Notes under the pieces: model-generated | Seen by the model: only the letters and a program-made list of their open reading frames with translations | Databases searched by the model: none | What the model was told of the DNA's origin: nothing | Part shown: positions 1 through 7,973 of the stretch, piece by piece | Numbering within the stretch: position 1 is the stretch's first letter | Layout of the letters: the number at the start of each line of letters is the position of its first letter | Assembly: GCA_002377695.1 (NCBI GenBank) | Contig: DFQH01000006.1 | Coordinates: 62,001 to 126,000, forward strand | Origin: Citromicrobium sp. UBA3494 | GTDB lineage: Bacteria; Pseudomonadota; Alphaproteobacteria; Sphingomonadales; Sphingomonadaceae | Length of the DNA: 64,000 bases | Reading direction: 5' to 3' | Program-made: the position numbers and the translations under genes

Positions 1-1
1 C

Positions 2-1507
2 GCCCCCTCGCCAGATTTGGCCCCCGCCCCCGCCTCCGCCCCGCCGATCACGCGGATTCACCGGCTCAGCTTCGGCTTCGGCGCGGTCGCCAACGGGGTG
101 AAGAACGCAGCGTTCTCCACCTACCTGCTGCTGTTCTACAACCAGGTGCTCGGCGTGCCCGCCGCGATCGTATCGGGCGCGATCGCGCTGACGCTGCTGG
201 TCGATGCCTTCGCCGACCCCTTCATCGGTCGCTGGTCCGACATGACCCGATCGCGCATCGGGCGGCGTCATCCCTTTATCTTCGGCTCCGCGCTGCCGAC
301 CGCGGCGTTCTTCGTGCTGGCATGGTTTCCGCCAGCCGGGCTCAGCGACATGCAGATGGGGTTCTGGATCTTCGCGCTCGCCTCGCTCACCCGCATGTCG
401 ATCAGCGCGTTCGAGATCCCGACCAGCGCGATGGCGGCGGAGCTGACCGACAACTATTCCGAACGCACCGGACTGTTCGGCCTGCGCTATTTCTTCGGCT
501 ATCTCGGCACTTTCGGGTTTGCCGCCTTCTCGCTCGCGGTGTTCTTCGTCGCCACGCCCGAGATTTCGCGCGGGCAGCTCAACCCCGAAGGCTACGTCAA
601 GTTCGCCTGGCTCGGCGGGGCGCTGATCCTGATCGCCATTCTGGTGTGCGGCTTCGGCACCCTGAGCCGCGTACCCAACCTGCGCCAGCGCGACGAACCG
701 GGCGAAGGCGCCACCCCCGCATCGCATTTCAAGGAGATGTCGCAGGCGTTCCGCAATCGCGGCTTTCTGGCGATTTTCGGCTTTGGCGTGTTCAAATATA
801 CCGCGATCGGCCTGTACGCGGCGACCACGGTCTATTTCAGCACCTATGTCTTCAAGCTGGAGGCGGACCAGCTGGCGCTGCTGACCTTCGACAGCCTGAT
901 TGCCGCCGTCCTCGCCGCCCCGCTCGCGCCGCGCTTCTCGCGCTGGCTGGGCAAGCGCAACACGTCGATGTTCATGGCCATCATCGGCATCACGCTGGGC
1001 ATCTCGCCGCTGTTCCTCACCCTGATCGGCGCGTTCTTCGAACCCGGCGATCCGCTGCTGCTGCCGACCCTGTTCGTGATCGGCGCGGTCTATGGCGCGA
1101 TGATCGCGATCTCGCTGATCAACACATCCTCGATGCTGGCAGACGTGGTGGAAGACCACGCGGTGCGCACCGGCCAGCACACGGCGGGCGTGTTCTTCGC
1201 GGCATCCAGCTTCATGCAGCAATGTTCGGCCGGGCTCGGGATCATGATGGCGGGCATCGTGCTCGAACTGTCGGATTTCCCGACCAAGGCCGATGTCTCG
1301 CAGATCACGCCCGCGATGGAGCACAGCCTGATCATCCACTACATACCGTTCTCGCTCGGCCTGTGGATCATCGGCGCGCTGTTCCTCCTCTTCTACCCCA
1401 TCACCGAAGAAACGCACCGCGAGAACGTGGAACGTCTGAAGGCGCGCGAGGCACAGGCGCGCGAACAGACGATCCGCGACGGCGCCTTCGGCTCCCCGGC
1501 AAGATAG
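2..1507 (+). CDS. MFS_2 (GPH/MelB-type) cation symporter, 5' end uncertain
   Basis: Twelve-helix inner-membrane carrier of the glycoside-pentoside-hexuronide family (COG2211 type). The hallmarks are an N-terminal block with YNQVLGVPA, a DAFADPFIGRWSD loop after the second helix and the basic SRIGRRHPF loop, all typical of MelB-like symporters. The frame is open to the left edge of the window. The first usable start inside it is a TTG at 17, so the true start probably lies just outside. A paralogue follows after 10 bases, so the two are probably co-transcribed. The family imports sugars or glycosides with Na+ or H+, but sphingomonad members also sit beside acyl-CoA catabolism genes, as here. 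The substrate cannot be read from sequence. Confidence 0.88.
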   Translation, partial: APSPDLAPAPASAPPITRIHRLSFGFGAVANGVKNAAFSTYLLLFYNQVLGVPAAIVSGAIALTLLVDAFADPFIGRWSDMTRSRIGRRHPFIFGSALPTAAFFVLAWFPPAGLSDMQMGFWIFALASLTRMSISAFEIPTSAMAAELTDNYSERTGLFGLRYFFGYLGTFGFAAFSLAVFFVATPEISRGQLNPEGYVKFAWLGGALILIAILVCGFGTLSRVPNLRQRDEPGEGATPASHFKEMSQAFRNRGFLAIFGFGVFKYTAIGLYAATTVYFSTYVFKLEADQLALLTFDSLIAAVLAAPLAPRFSRWLGKRNTSMFMAIIGITLGISPLFLTLIGAFFEPGDPLLLPTLFVIGAVYGAMIAISLINTSSMLADVVEDHAVRTGQHTAGVFFAASSFMQQCSAGLGIMMAGIVLELSDFPTKADVSQITPAMEHSLIIHYIPFSLGLWIIGALFLLFYPITEETHRENVERLKAREAQAREQTIRDGAFGSPAR

Positions 1508-1517
1508 GTTCCCAGCT

Positions 1518-2993
1518 ATGGTCACGGACCCAAGCGCGCCGAAACTCGGCCTGCTCACCAAGTTCCTCTACGGCACCGGCTCGATCGGTTACGGCGTCAA
1601 GGACGTCGCCTTCCGGTCCTTCCTGCTGCTCTACTACAACCAGGTCGTCGGCGTTCGCGCGGAACTGGTTTCCTTCGCGATCCTGGTGGCGCTGGTCGTG
1701 GATGCCATATCGGACCCGCTGGTGGGCCAGTGGTCGGACACGATCCGCACCCGCTGGGGCAGGCGCCACCCCCTGATGATCGCTTCCGCCATCCCGGCGG
1801 CCGGCAGTCTGCTGTTCCTGTTCTTCCCGCCCGGGGGCATGAGCGACACGCAGACTTTCTGGTACATCCTGGTGGTCGGCTGCTGCGTGCGCACCTTCAT
1901 CACCTTCTACGAGATTCCCAGTTCCGCCCTCGCGCCCGAGATGACGAGCGACTATGATGAGCGGACTTCCATCGCCAGCTACCGCTATTTCTTCGCCTAT
2001 CTCGGCGGGGTCGGCATGGCGTTCCTGACCCTGCTCGTCTTCCTCGCCCCGACCGAGGAATATCCGGTGGGCCAGCTCAATCCCGCCGGTTACGAAACCT
2101 TCGCCATCGTGGGCGCGATCCTGATGCTGGTGGCGATCCTGCTGTCGAGCTTCGGCACGCTGCACCGGGTCAAGTATTTCAAGATGCCGCCCGAGCGTGA
2201 GAAGATCGGCCCGGTCAAGACGCTCGGCCAGATGGGCAAGACATTCTCGAACAAGGGCTTCCTCGCCATCCTGTCCTTCGGCGTGCTCAAATACACCTCG
2301 GTCGGGATGACCTCGGCGCTGAACATCTATTTCGGCACCTATTTCTGGGGCTTCAATTCCGCCCAGCTGGCGATCCTGACGGTGGATTCTCTGGCGGGTG
2401 CGTTCCTCGCGCTGTTCTTCGCGCCGCTGGTTTCGAAGAAGTTCGGCAAGCGCAACGCGGCCTTCTACCTCGCCATTCTGGCAGTGATGTTCGCCAGCAC
2501 GCCCTACCTGCTGCGCTTTGCCGGGCTGATGCCAGAGAACGGCGAGCCGGGCCTCGTCGCCGCGGTCTTCGCGTTCTCGATGCTGTTCCAGCTGTGCGGC
2601 GTTTCCTCCGCAGTGCTGACGCATGCGATGATCGGCGACATCGTGGAGGAGAGCCAGCTGCGCACGGGCCGCCGGTCCGAAGGGCTGTTCTACGCGGCGA
2701 ACACGCTGATGCAGAAATCGACCTCCGGCCTCGGGGTCTTTGCAGCAGGCATGCTCGTCGCCGTCGTCGGGATCGTTCCGGGCTCGGACCCGCGCACCCT
2801 CGACCCCGAGATCCCGCGCATGCTCGCGCTGGTCTACGTGCCGACGCTGATCGTCCTCTACATCGGCGGGGCGGGCTTCCTGTTCGCCTATCGCATCGAC
2901 CGCAGCAGCCACGAAGCGAACGTGGAGGAGCTCGCCCGGCGCGACCGCGCGAGTTCGGTCAACGCAGACGAGGTTCCCGATCCCGCGCAATAG
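1518..2993 (+). CDS. MFS_2 (GPH/MelB-type) symporter, second paralogue
   Basis: A 491-aa polytopic carrier that matches the preceding gene block for block (YNQVVGVRAE, DAISDPLVGQWSD, TRWGRRHPL), so the pair looks like an old tandem duplication. It begins with ATG 10 bases after the upstream stop, and the acyl-CoA dehydrogenase gene follows 48 bases downstream. Two diverged copies side by side suggest uptake of two related compounds, or a hetero-oligomeric carrier. The operon context (acyl-CoA dehydrogenases, third permease) points to uptake of a carboxylic acid or glycoside later broken down as a CoA ester. That is inference. Confidence 0.88.
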   Translation: MVTDPSAPKLGLLTKFLYGTGSIGYGVKDVAFRSFLLLYYNQVVGVRAELVSFAILVALVVDAISDPLVGQWSDTIRTRWGRRHPLMIASAIPAAGSLLFLFFPPGGMSDTQTFWYILVVGCCVRTFITFYEIPSSALAPEMTSDYDERTSIASYRYFFAYLGGVGMAFLTLLVFLAPTEEYPVGQLNPAGYETFAIVGAILMLVAILLSSFGTLHRVKYFKMPPEREKIGPVKTLGQMGKTFSNKGFLAILSFGVLKYTSVGMTSALNIYFGTYFWGFNSAQLAILTVDSLAGAFLALFFAPLVSKKFGKRNAAFYLAILAVMFASTPYLLRFAGLMPENGEPGLVAAVFAFSMLFQLCGVSSAVLTHAMIGDIVEESQLRTGRRSEGLFYAANTLMQKSTSGLGVFAAGMLVAVVGIVPGSDPRTLDPEIPRMLALVYVPTLIVLYIGGAGFLFAYRIDRSSHEANVEELARRDRASSVNADEVPDPAQ

Positions 2994-3041
2994 CGCGGAG
3001 ACCCGCCCTTCAGAAGAAACAGACCGACCAAGGAGCAACAC

Positions 3042-4250
3042 ATGGCCACCCAGCTAGAACCCGAGGCGCGCGACAGCGCCGACGTCTTCCGCGAGGAAGT
3101 ACGGCAATTCATCGCCGACAAGTTTCCCGAAGAGCTCAAGGGCAAGAGCGTCTCGCTCAGCGCGACCGAAGGCCCGATCAAGGAAACCGACGCGCAAAAG
3201 GCGTGGCGCGAGGCGATGGGCGAGCGCGGATGGGGCACGCCCACCTGGCCCAAGGAATACGGCGGCGGCGGGCTCAACCGCAAGCAGGCGGCGATCCTGA
3301 ACGAGGAGCTGGCGCGCGCGGGCGCCTACAACCCGATCGGCGGGATGGGTGTGATGATGTTCGGCCCTACGCTGCTCGAATATGGCAGCGAAGAGCAGAA
3401 GCAGGAACATATCCCGCCGATCTGCCGCGGCGAGATCCGCTGGTGCCAGGGCTATTCCGAACCCAACGCCGGGTCCGACCTCGCCAATCTTCAGACGATG
3501 GCAGAGGACAAGGGCGACCATTACCTCGTCAACGGGCAGAAGACCTGGACCAGCGGCGGCCAGTGGGCGGACAAGTGCTTCGCCATCGTGCGCACCGATC
3601 GCAGCGACAAGCACAAGGGCATCAGCTTCCTGCTGATCGACATGGATTCACCCGGCGTCGAAGTCCGCCCGATCACCATGATCAGCGGCACCAGCCCGTT
3701 CTGCGAAACCTTCTTCACCGATGTGAAGGTGCCCAAGGAAAACCTCGTGGGCGAGGAAGGCCAGGGCTGGACCATCGGCAAGCGGCTGTTGCAGCACGAG
3801 CGTACCAACCTGTCGGGCGCGGCCCCCGGCGGCCGCGCGGGCGCAAGCCTCGCGGACATCGCCAAGAAGTACGGCCGGACCAACCAGGATGGCACGCTGG
3901 CCGATCCCGTGCTGCGGGACCGGATCGCCGATTTCGAAATTCGCTGGACCAGCTTTCTCCACACCGCGCGCCGTGCGGTCGAGGAAAGCAAGGCGCAGGG
4001 CGGCGTCTCCGAAATCAGCTCCGCGCTCAAGAAACTCGGCACCAAGCTGGGCCAGGAACGCGCCGAGATGACCATCGAGATCATGGGCCTGCAGGGCCTC
4101 GGCTGGGAAGGCGACAACTTCAGCCCGGTCGAACTCCAGGGCGTGCGCGCCTGGCTCTACGGCAAGGCCACCACGATCTACGGCGGATCGACCGAAATCC
4201 AGAACAACGTCATCGCCAAGCGTGTGCTCGGCATGCTCGACCATCAGTAA
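3042..4250 (+). CDS. Acyl-CoA dehydrogenase, probable catalytic (alpha) subunit
   Basis: A 402-aa FAD flavoprotein expected to oxidise an acyl-CoA to the 2-enoyl-CoA. The FAD and substrate signature WCQGYSEPNAGSDLA is at about residue 130, and WTSGGQWADKCFAIVRTD forms the middle beta domain. LLQHERTNLSG (about residue 250) places a Glu where isovaleryl-CoA-dehydrogenase-like enzymes keep the catalytic base. The MCAD-type base is absent: the C-terminal motif reads IYGGSTEIQ where MCAD has YEGT. The partner gene starts 19 bases downstream and lacks this Glu, so the two probably form a heteromer. ATG is preceded by AAGGAGCAACAC, a good ribosome site. Confidence 0.9.
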   Translation: MATQLEPEARDSADVFREEVRQFIADKFPEELKGKSVSLSATEGPIKETDAQKAWREAMGERGWGTPTWPKEYGGGGLNRKQAAILNEELARAGAYNPIGGMGVMMFGPTLLEYGSEEQKQEHIPPICRGEIRWCQGYSEPNAGSDLANLQTMAEDKGDHYLVNGQKTWTSGGQWADKCFAIVRTDRSDKHKGISFLLIDMDSPGVEVRPITMISGTSPFCETFFTDVKVPKENLVGEEGQGWTIGKRLLQHERTNLSGAAPGGRAGASLADIAKKYGRTNQDGTLADPVLRDRIADFEIRWTSFLHTARRAVEESKAQGGVSEISSALKKLGTKLGQERAEMTIEIMGLQGLGWEGDNFSPVELQGVRAWLYGKATTIYGGSTEIQNNVIAKRVLGMLDHQ

Positions 4251-4269
4251 GATACAGGACCGATAGAAC

Positions 4270-5340
4270 ATGGCAGTTCTCAACGAAGAGCAGGAAATGC
4301 TGCGCGACATGGCGCGCGAATGGGCGACCAACGAAAGCCCGGTAACCGAATTCCGCAAGGTCCGCGCTAGCGGTGAACCGGAAGCGTTCGACCGCGATGC
4401 CTACTCAGCGATGGCGGAAATGGGCTGGGCCGGGATCATCATTCCCGAAGAGCACGGCGGATCGGATTTCGGCTTTATGTCGGTCGGCCTCGTGGTCGAG
4501 GAACTGGGCAAGACGCTGACCGCGAGCCCGCTGATCGCCACCACGCTCGCCGCCAGCGCGATCATGCTGGGCGGCAGCGACGAGCAGAAGGCCAAGTGGC
4601 TGCCCAAGCTCGCCAGCGGCGAGGCCATCGCCACGCTCGCGATCGACGAAGGCCCGCACCACGATCCGCAGGCGATCGAGGCGAGCGTCTCGGGCGGCAA
4701 GCTGACCGGCACCAAGGCCTTCGTCGCAGAGGCGCACGGCGCGGACCTGTTCGTGGTCGCAGCCAAGGACGGCCTCTACCTCGTCGAAAAGGGTGACGGC
4801 GTCACGCTGACCACCCGCCGCCTGACCGACCAGCGCAGCCATGCCGACATCGCGTTCGACGGCGCAGCTGCGGACAAGCTGGCCAATGGCGGCGACGACC
4901 TGCTCGACAAGGTGCTGGATCGTGCTCGCGTGCTGACCGCTGCCGAAATGCTCGGCATGGCGCAGATCGTGTTCGACACCACGCTCGCCTATCTGAAGCA
5001 ACGCGTGCAGTTCAATCAGGTGCTGAGTTCCTTCCAAGCGCTGCAGCACCGCATGGCGGACCTGTTCGCCGACCTCGCGCAGATGCGTTCCGCGGTCGAG
5101 GCGGGGCTTCAGGCGGTCGACAGCGGCGCGGGCGTGTCGCGCGCGGCGATCGTCGCCAAGGCGGAAGCCAACCGCGTGCTCCACACGATGAGCAACGAGG
5201 GCATCCAGCTGCATGGCGGGATCGGCATGACCGACGAATACGACATCGGCCTCTATCTGAAGCGCGCACGCGTTCTTGAGGCCGCATGGGGCACCAGAAG
5301 CTACCTCAAGAACCGCTTCGCAACCCTGGGCGGCTACTGA
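4270..5340 (+). CDS. Acyl-CoA dehydrogenase, probable non-catalytic (beta) subunit
   Basis: A 356-aa member of the acyl-CoA dehydrogenase family, shorter than its neighbour. The domain order is normal: N-terminal helices, middle beta domain around residues 120-200, C-terminal helical bundle with FNQVLSSFQALQHRMADLFAD and QLHGGIGMTDEYDIGLYLKRA. The position equivalent to the catalytic Glu of the upstream enzyme reads DRARVLTA (Ala instead of Glu). The C-terminal motif ends ARVLEAAWGTRSYLKNRF, with no YEGT-type Glu either. This matches the inactive partner subunits of alpha2beta2 acyl-CoA dehydrogenases such as FadE28 in the FadE28-FadE29 pair. Heteromer formation is inferred from adjacency and complementary residues. 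Confidence 0.88.
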   Translation: MAVLNEEQEMLRDMAREWATNESPVTEFRKVRASGEPEAFDRDAYSAMAEMGWAGIIIPEEHGGSDFGFMSVGLVVEELGKTLTASPLIATTLAASAIMLGGSDEQKAKWLPKLASGEAIATLAIDEGPHHDPQAIEASVSGGKLTGTKAFVAEAHGADLFVVAAKDGLYLVEKGDGVTLTTRRLTDQRSHADIAFDGAAADKLANGGDDLLDKVLDRARVLTAAEMLGMAQIVFDTTLAYLKQRVQFNQVLSSFQALQHRMADLFADLAQMRSAVEAGLQAVDSGAGVSRAAIVAKAEANRVLHTMSNEGIQLHGGIGMTDEYDIGLYLKRARVLEAAWGTRSYLKNRFATLGGY

Positions 5341-5344
5341 GGTC

Positions 5345-6658
5345 TTGGATCCGCTGGAGGATCCGGAAGGACTGGACGACAAGGCCGGCGCGCAGCGACG
5401 CGCGCTGGCCGAACATGCGCGCTTCGTCGATGCGAACCTGAAGCGCAATTACACCGCCAACTTCATCCATGGCGTGCTGGGGATGACCGGCTTCCGGCTG
5501 ATCTACGCGCCCACCATCATCCCCGCCTACCTGCTGCTGCTGACCGGCAGCACTGCCGCCGTGGGGCTGGGCGCAGCGCTGCTGCAACTGGGCGCGACGA
5601 TCAGCCCCATCGCCAGCGGATCGCGGATCGAGCATCGCAGCCACATCCTGCCCTATGCGATCCGCGTCGGATCGCTGATGCGGCTGATGATCCTCGGCCT
5701 TTCGCTGACGGGCTATTTCCTCACCGGCAACGTGCTGCTGATCGCGACCTTCGCCTGCTTCCTGCTGCTCGGTTTCTTCACCGGCGCGCAGCGGGTCGCG
5801 TTCCAGATGCTGATGAGCAAGCTGATCCCGATCAGGAAGCGGGGCCGCCTGCAGGGCTACCGGAATTTCGCCGGAGGACTCATCGCCGCGGTGCTTGCAT
5901 GGGTGGCGGGCAATTATCTGATCGCGGACGAGTGGCTGGGCAACGGATACGCGACCACCTTCCTGTTCGCCTTCCTGCTGACCAGCGCCGGGCTGGTGGT
6001 GCTCAAGACCATGATCCGGGAGCCCGCGGCGCCGATTTCCCGCCCGCAAATGCCGATCATGCAGCGCATCCGCCAGTTTCCCGAGCTGCTGGAAGACCGC
6101 GACTTCGCGTGGTTCCTTGGCGTTCAGTGCTTTTCGACCATGGCCCGCGTGGGTGCGCCGTTCTGGACGATCTACGCCGGCACGCAGCTGGGGCTGGATG
6201 GTGCGCTGATCGGCGGGCTCAGCTTCGTGTTCCTGGGCTCGGACACAATGTCCAACGTCCTGTGGGGTCCGCTCGGCGACCGGTTCGGTTTCAAGATCAT
6301 CTACGTGCTGGCGCTGTGCAGTTCGGTATGCGGCGTCGCGCTGCTGATCCTGGGCAGCACGGCGGTGCCGATCTACGCGGCCTTCGTGCTGCTGGGGGTT
6401 GGAGGATCGGGCTGGATGCTCGCTTCGACCACCATGGTGCTGGAATTCGGAGAGCCGCAGGATACGCCGATGCGGCTCGCCTTCGTCACCACGCTGGAAG
6501 GCGCCATCGCCGCGAGCGGCCCGGTGCTGGCCGGCGTTCTGGTGGCGCTGAGCGGGTTCGTGCCGCTGTTCGTCATCGTGCTCGCCGCGCAGGTTGCGGC
6601 GCTGGCGCTGCTGGTGGTGAAGGTGCGCGAACCGCGTCACCGCGCCCCGCTGTTCTGA
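5345..6658 (+). CDS. MFS transporter (third permease of the operon)
   Basis: About 437 aa, with roughly 12 hydrophobic segments and MFS-like architecture (RKRGRLQGYRNFAGG loop, GSDTMSNVLWGPLGDRFGFKIIY motif A-like loop in the second half). It is not closely related to the two MFS_2 carriers upstream. The frame is open back to an ATG at 5276 inside the dehydrogenase gene. A TTG at 5345, right after that gene's stop, gives a typical acidic N-terminus (DPLEDPEGLDDKAG) and is the better start. It ends 18 bases from the convergent TetR-type gene. It probably exports or imports an intermediate of the same pathway. Confidence 0.82.
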   Translation: MDPLEDPEGLDDKAGAQRRALAEHARFVDANLKRNYTANFIHGVLGMTGFRLIYAPTIIPAYLLLLTGSTAAVGLGAALLQLGATISPIASGSRIEHRSHILPYAIRVGSLMRLMILGLSLTGYFLTGNVLLIATFACFLLLGFFTGAQRVAFQMLMSKLIPIRKRGRLQGYRNFAGGLIAAVLAWVAGNYLIADEWLGNGYATTFLFAFLLTSAGLVVLKTMIREPAAPISRPQMPIMQRIRQFPELLEDRDFAWFLGVQCFSTMARVGAPFWTIYAGTQLGLDGALIGGLSFVFLGSDTMSNVLWGPLGDRFGFKIIYVLALCSSVCGVALLILGSTAVPIYAAFVLLGVGGSGWMLASTTMVLEFGEPQDTPMRLAFVTTLEGAIAASGPVLAGVLVALSGFVPLFVIVLAAQVAALALLVVKVREPRHRAPLF

Positions 6659-6676
6659 CGCTCGGCCGAGCCCAAG

Positions 6677-7909
6677 TCAGCGACGTTCGGCGAGCATCCC
6701 TTCGCTGAGGACCGACAGGTAGGTTTCTACCGCCCGCTCCGGATCGTCGAACCGGGCGGCCCAGCGGCGCGCCTCGTATGCGCCGTTCAGCGTCGACATG
6801 ATGATCTGGCTGGCCACCAGCGGATCGACCGCGCGCACCGATCCATCGCCCCACCCGTCGATAAGGAAGCCGGCGAAACGCCGCGCGAGGCGGTTGGACC
6901 GCATGACCACGTCCGTCTTGTGCTCGCTGTCGAGCGCCTGCAGCGCGGTGGTGCGCAGCAGTGGCATGGGATCGAAGAACTGCAGTTCGAGCAGCTCGTT
7001 GAGGATGCTCGACAGGCGCGTCCAGTACGATCCTTCTACATCGCGCCCGGCCATCTGCACCTTGGACAGGCGATCATAGCTGCGCTGGAAGCACTCCAGC
7101 ACCAGGTCGTCCTTGGCGTCGTGATGGTGGTAGAAGCTGCCCTTGGTGACATTGAGCGCCTCGGCAATCCGGTTGACCGACGCGCCGCGATAACCGCGTT
7201 CGTTGATCATCACCGTGGCCGCGCGCAGGAACTCGTCGTTCTGCTGGGGCTGCGCGTTCTCGTGCGTGCGCCAGCCGTCATCTTCGAGCGGCAGGGGATC
7301 CCATTCGCCGCGTGTCGCGGGAATGCCGAAGCACAGGATGTCGACGATCTTGGTTTCGACCCGGGCAAAATCGAGCACCGAGTAGCGCCGCGACCAGACC
7401 GGCCACCACAGCATCGCCTCGATCAGGATGTGCGCCCTGGCAGAGAACAGCGCGCGCTGCGTTTCATCCGCCGGTTCGCCGAAGAAGGCGCGCACCTCGT
7501 TCACCATCTCGCGATAGGCGAACAGCAGTTCGTCCTGCTGATCCTGGTCGAGCGAGCGGATTTCGGACAGCGCGGTCATCAGCCCGCGCTCCCCCCGGCG
7601 GATGCGTTCGCGCAGCGCCACATGCAGATGCACGTATCTGGCGATACGCTTCTCGAGGCTGTCCTCCACCAGCGCTTCCTGCGCCATCGACTTCAGCAGC
7701 GCGATGGTTTCGGCATAGACCGAGACGATAAGCTGGTCCTTGCGGGGGAAGTAATAGGTAACGCTGGTCGCGTTCAGCCCGATCGCGCGGGCGACCTTGG
7801 TCAGCGTGGTGGCCTGCACGCCCGTATCGTTGATCAGCACCGACGCGGCGTGGACGATGGCGCTGCGCTTCTCGCCGAACTTCTTCGTGACGTCGGGCTT
7901 CTTCGCCAT
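6677..7909 (-). CDS. Tandem double-TetR transcriptional regulator
   Basis: About 410 aa, roughly twice the usual TetR length, because it holds two complete TetR modules in one chain. The first helix-turn-helix is at residues 9-65 (TTLTKVARAIGLNATSVTYYFPRKDQL) and the second at about 222-280 (ASVNRIAEALNVTKGSFYHHHDAKDDL), each followed by a helical ligand-binding region. The start is the ATG at 7909, with GGGGGAG just upstream; the longer frame to 7945 has no such site. It is the last gene of the thiolase-ligase run, so it probably controls that run and perhaps the convergent permease/dehydrogenase operon. The ligand is likely an acyl-CoA, by analogy with other catabolic TetR proteins. Confidence 0.88.
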   Translation of the reverse strand: MAKKPDVTKKFGEKRSAIVHAASVLINDTGVQATTLTKVARAIGLNATSVTYYFPRKDQLIVSVYAETIALLKSMAQEALVEDSLEKRIARYVHLHVALRERIRRGERGLMTALSEIRSLDQDQQDELLFAYREMVNEVRAFFGEPADETQRALFSARAHILIEAMLWWPVWSRRYSVLDFARVETKIVDILCFGIPATRGEWDPLPLEDDGWRTHENAQPQQNDEFLRAATVMINERGYRGASVNRIAEALNVTKGSFYHHHDAKDDLVLECFQRSYDRLSKVQMAGRDVEGSYWTRLSSILNELLELQFFDPMPLLRTTALQALDSEHKTDVVMRSNRLARRFAGFLIDGWGDGSVRAVDPLVASQIIMSTLNGAYEARRWAARFDDPERAVETYLSVLSEGMLAERR

Positions 7910-7973
7910 CCGCTCCCCCAGCATCGTTATCCGCCACCCGCGCACCCGATCGATCCGGAGTGCGGTAGAGGCT

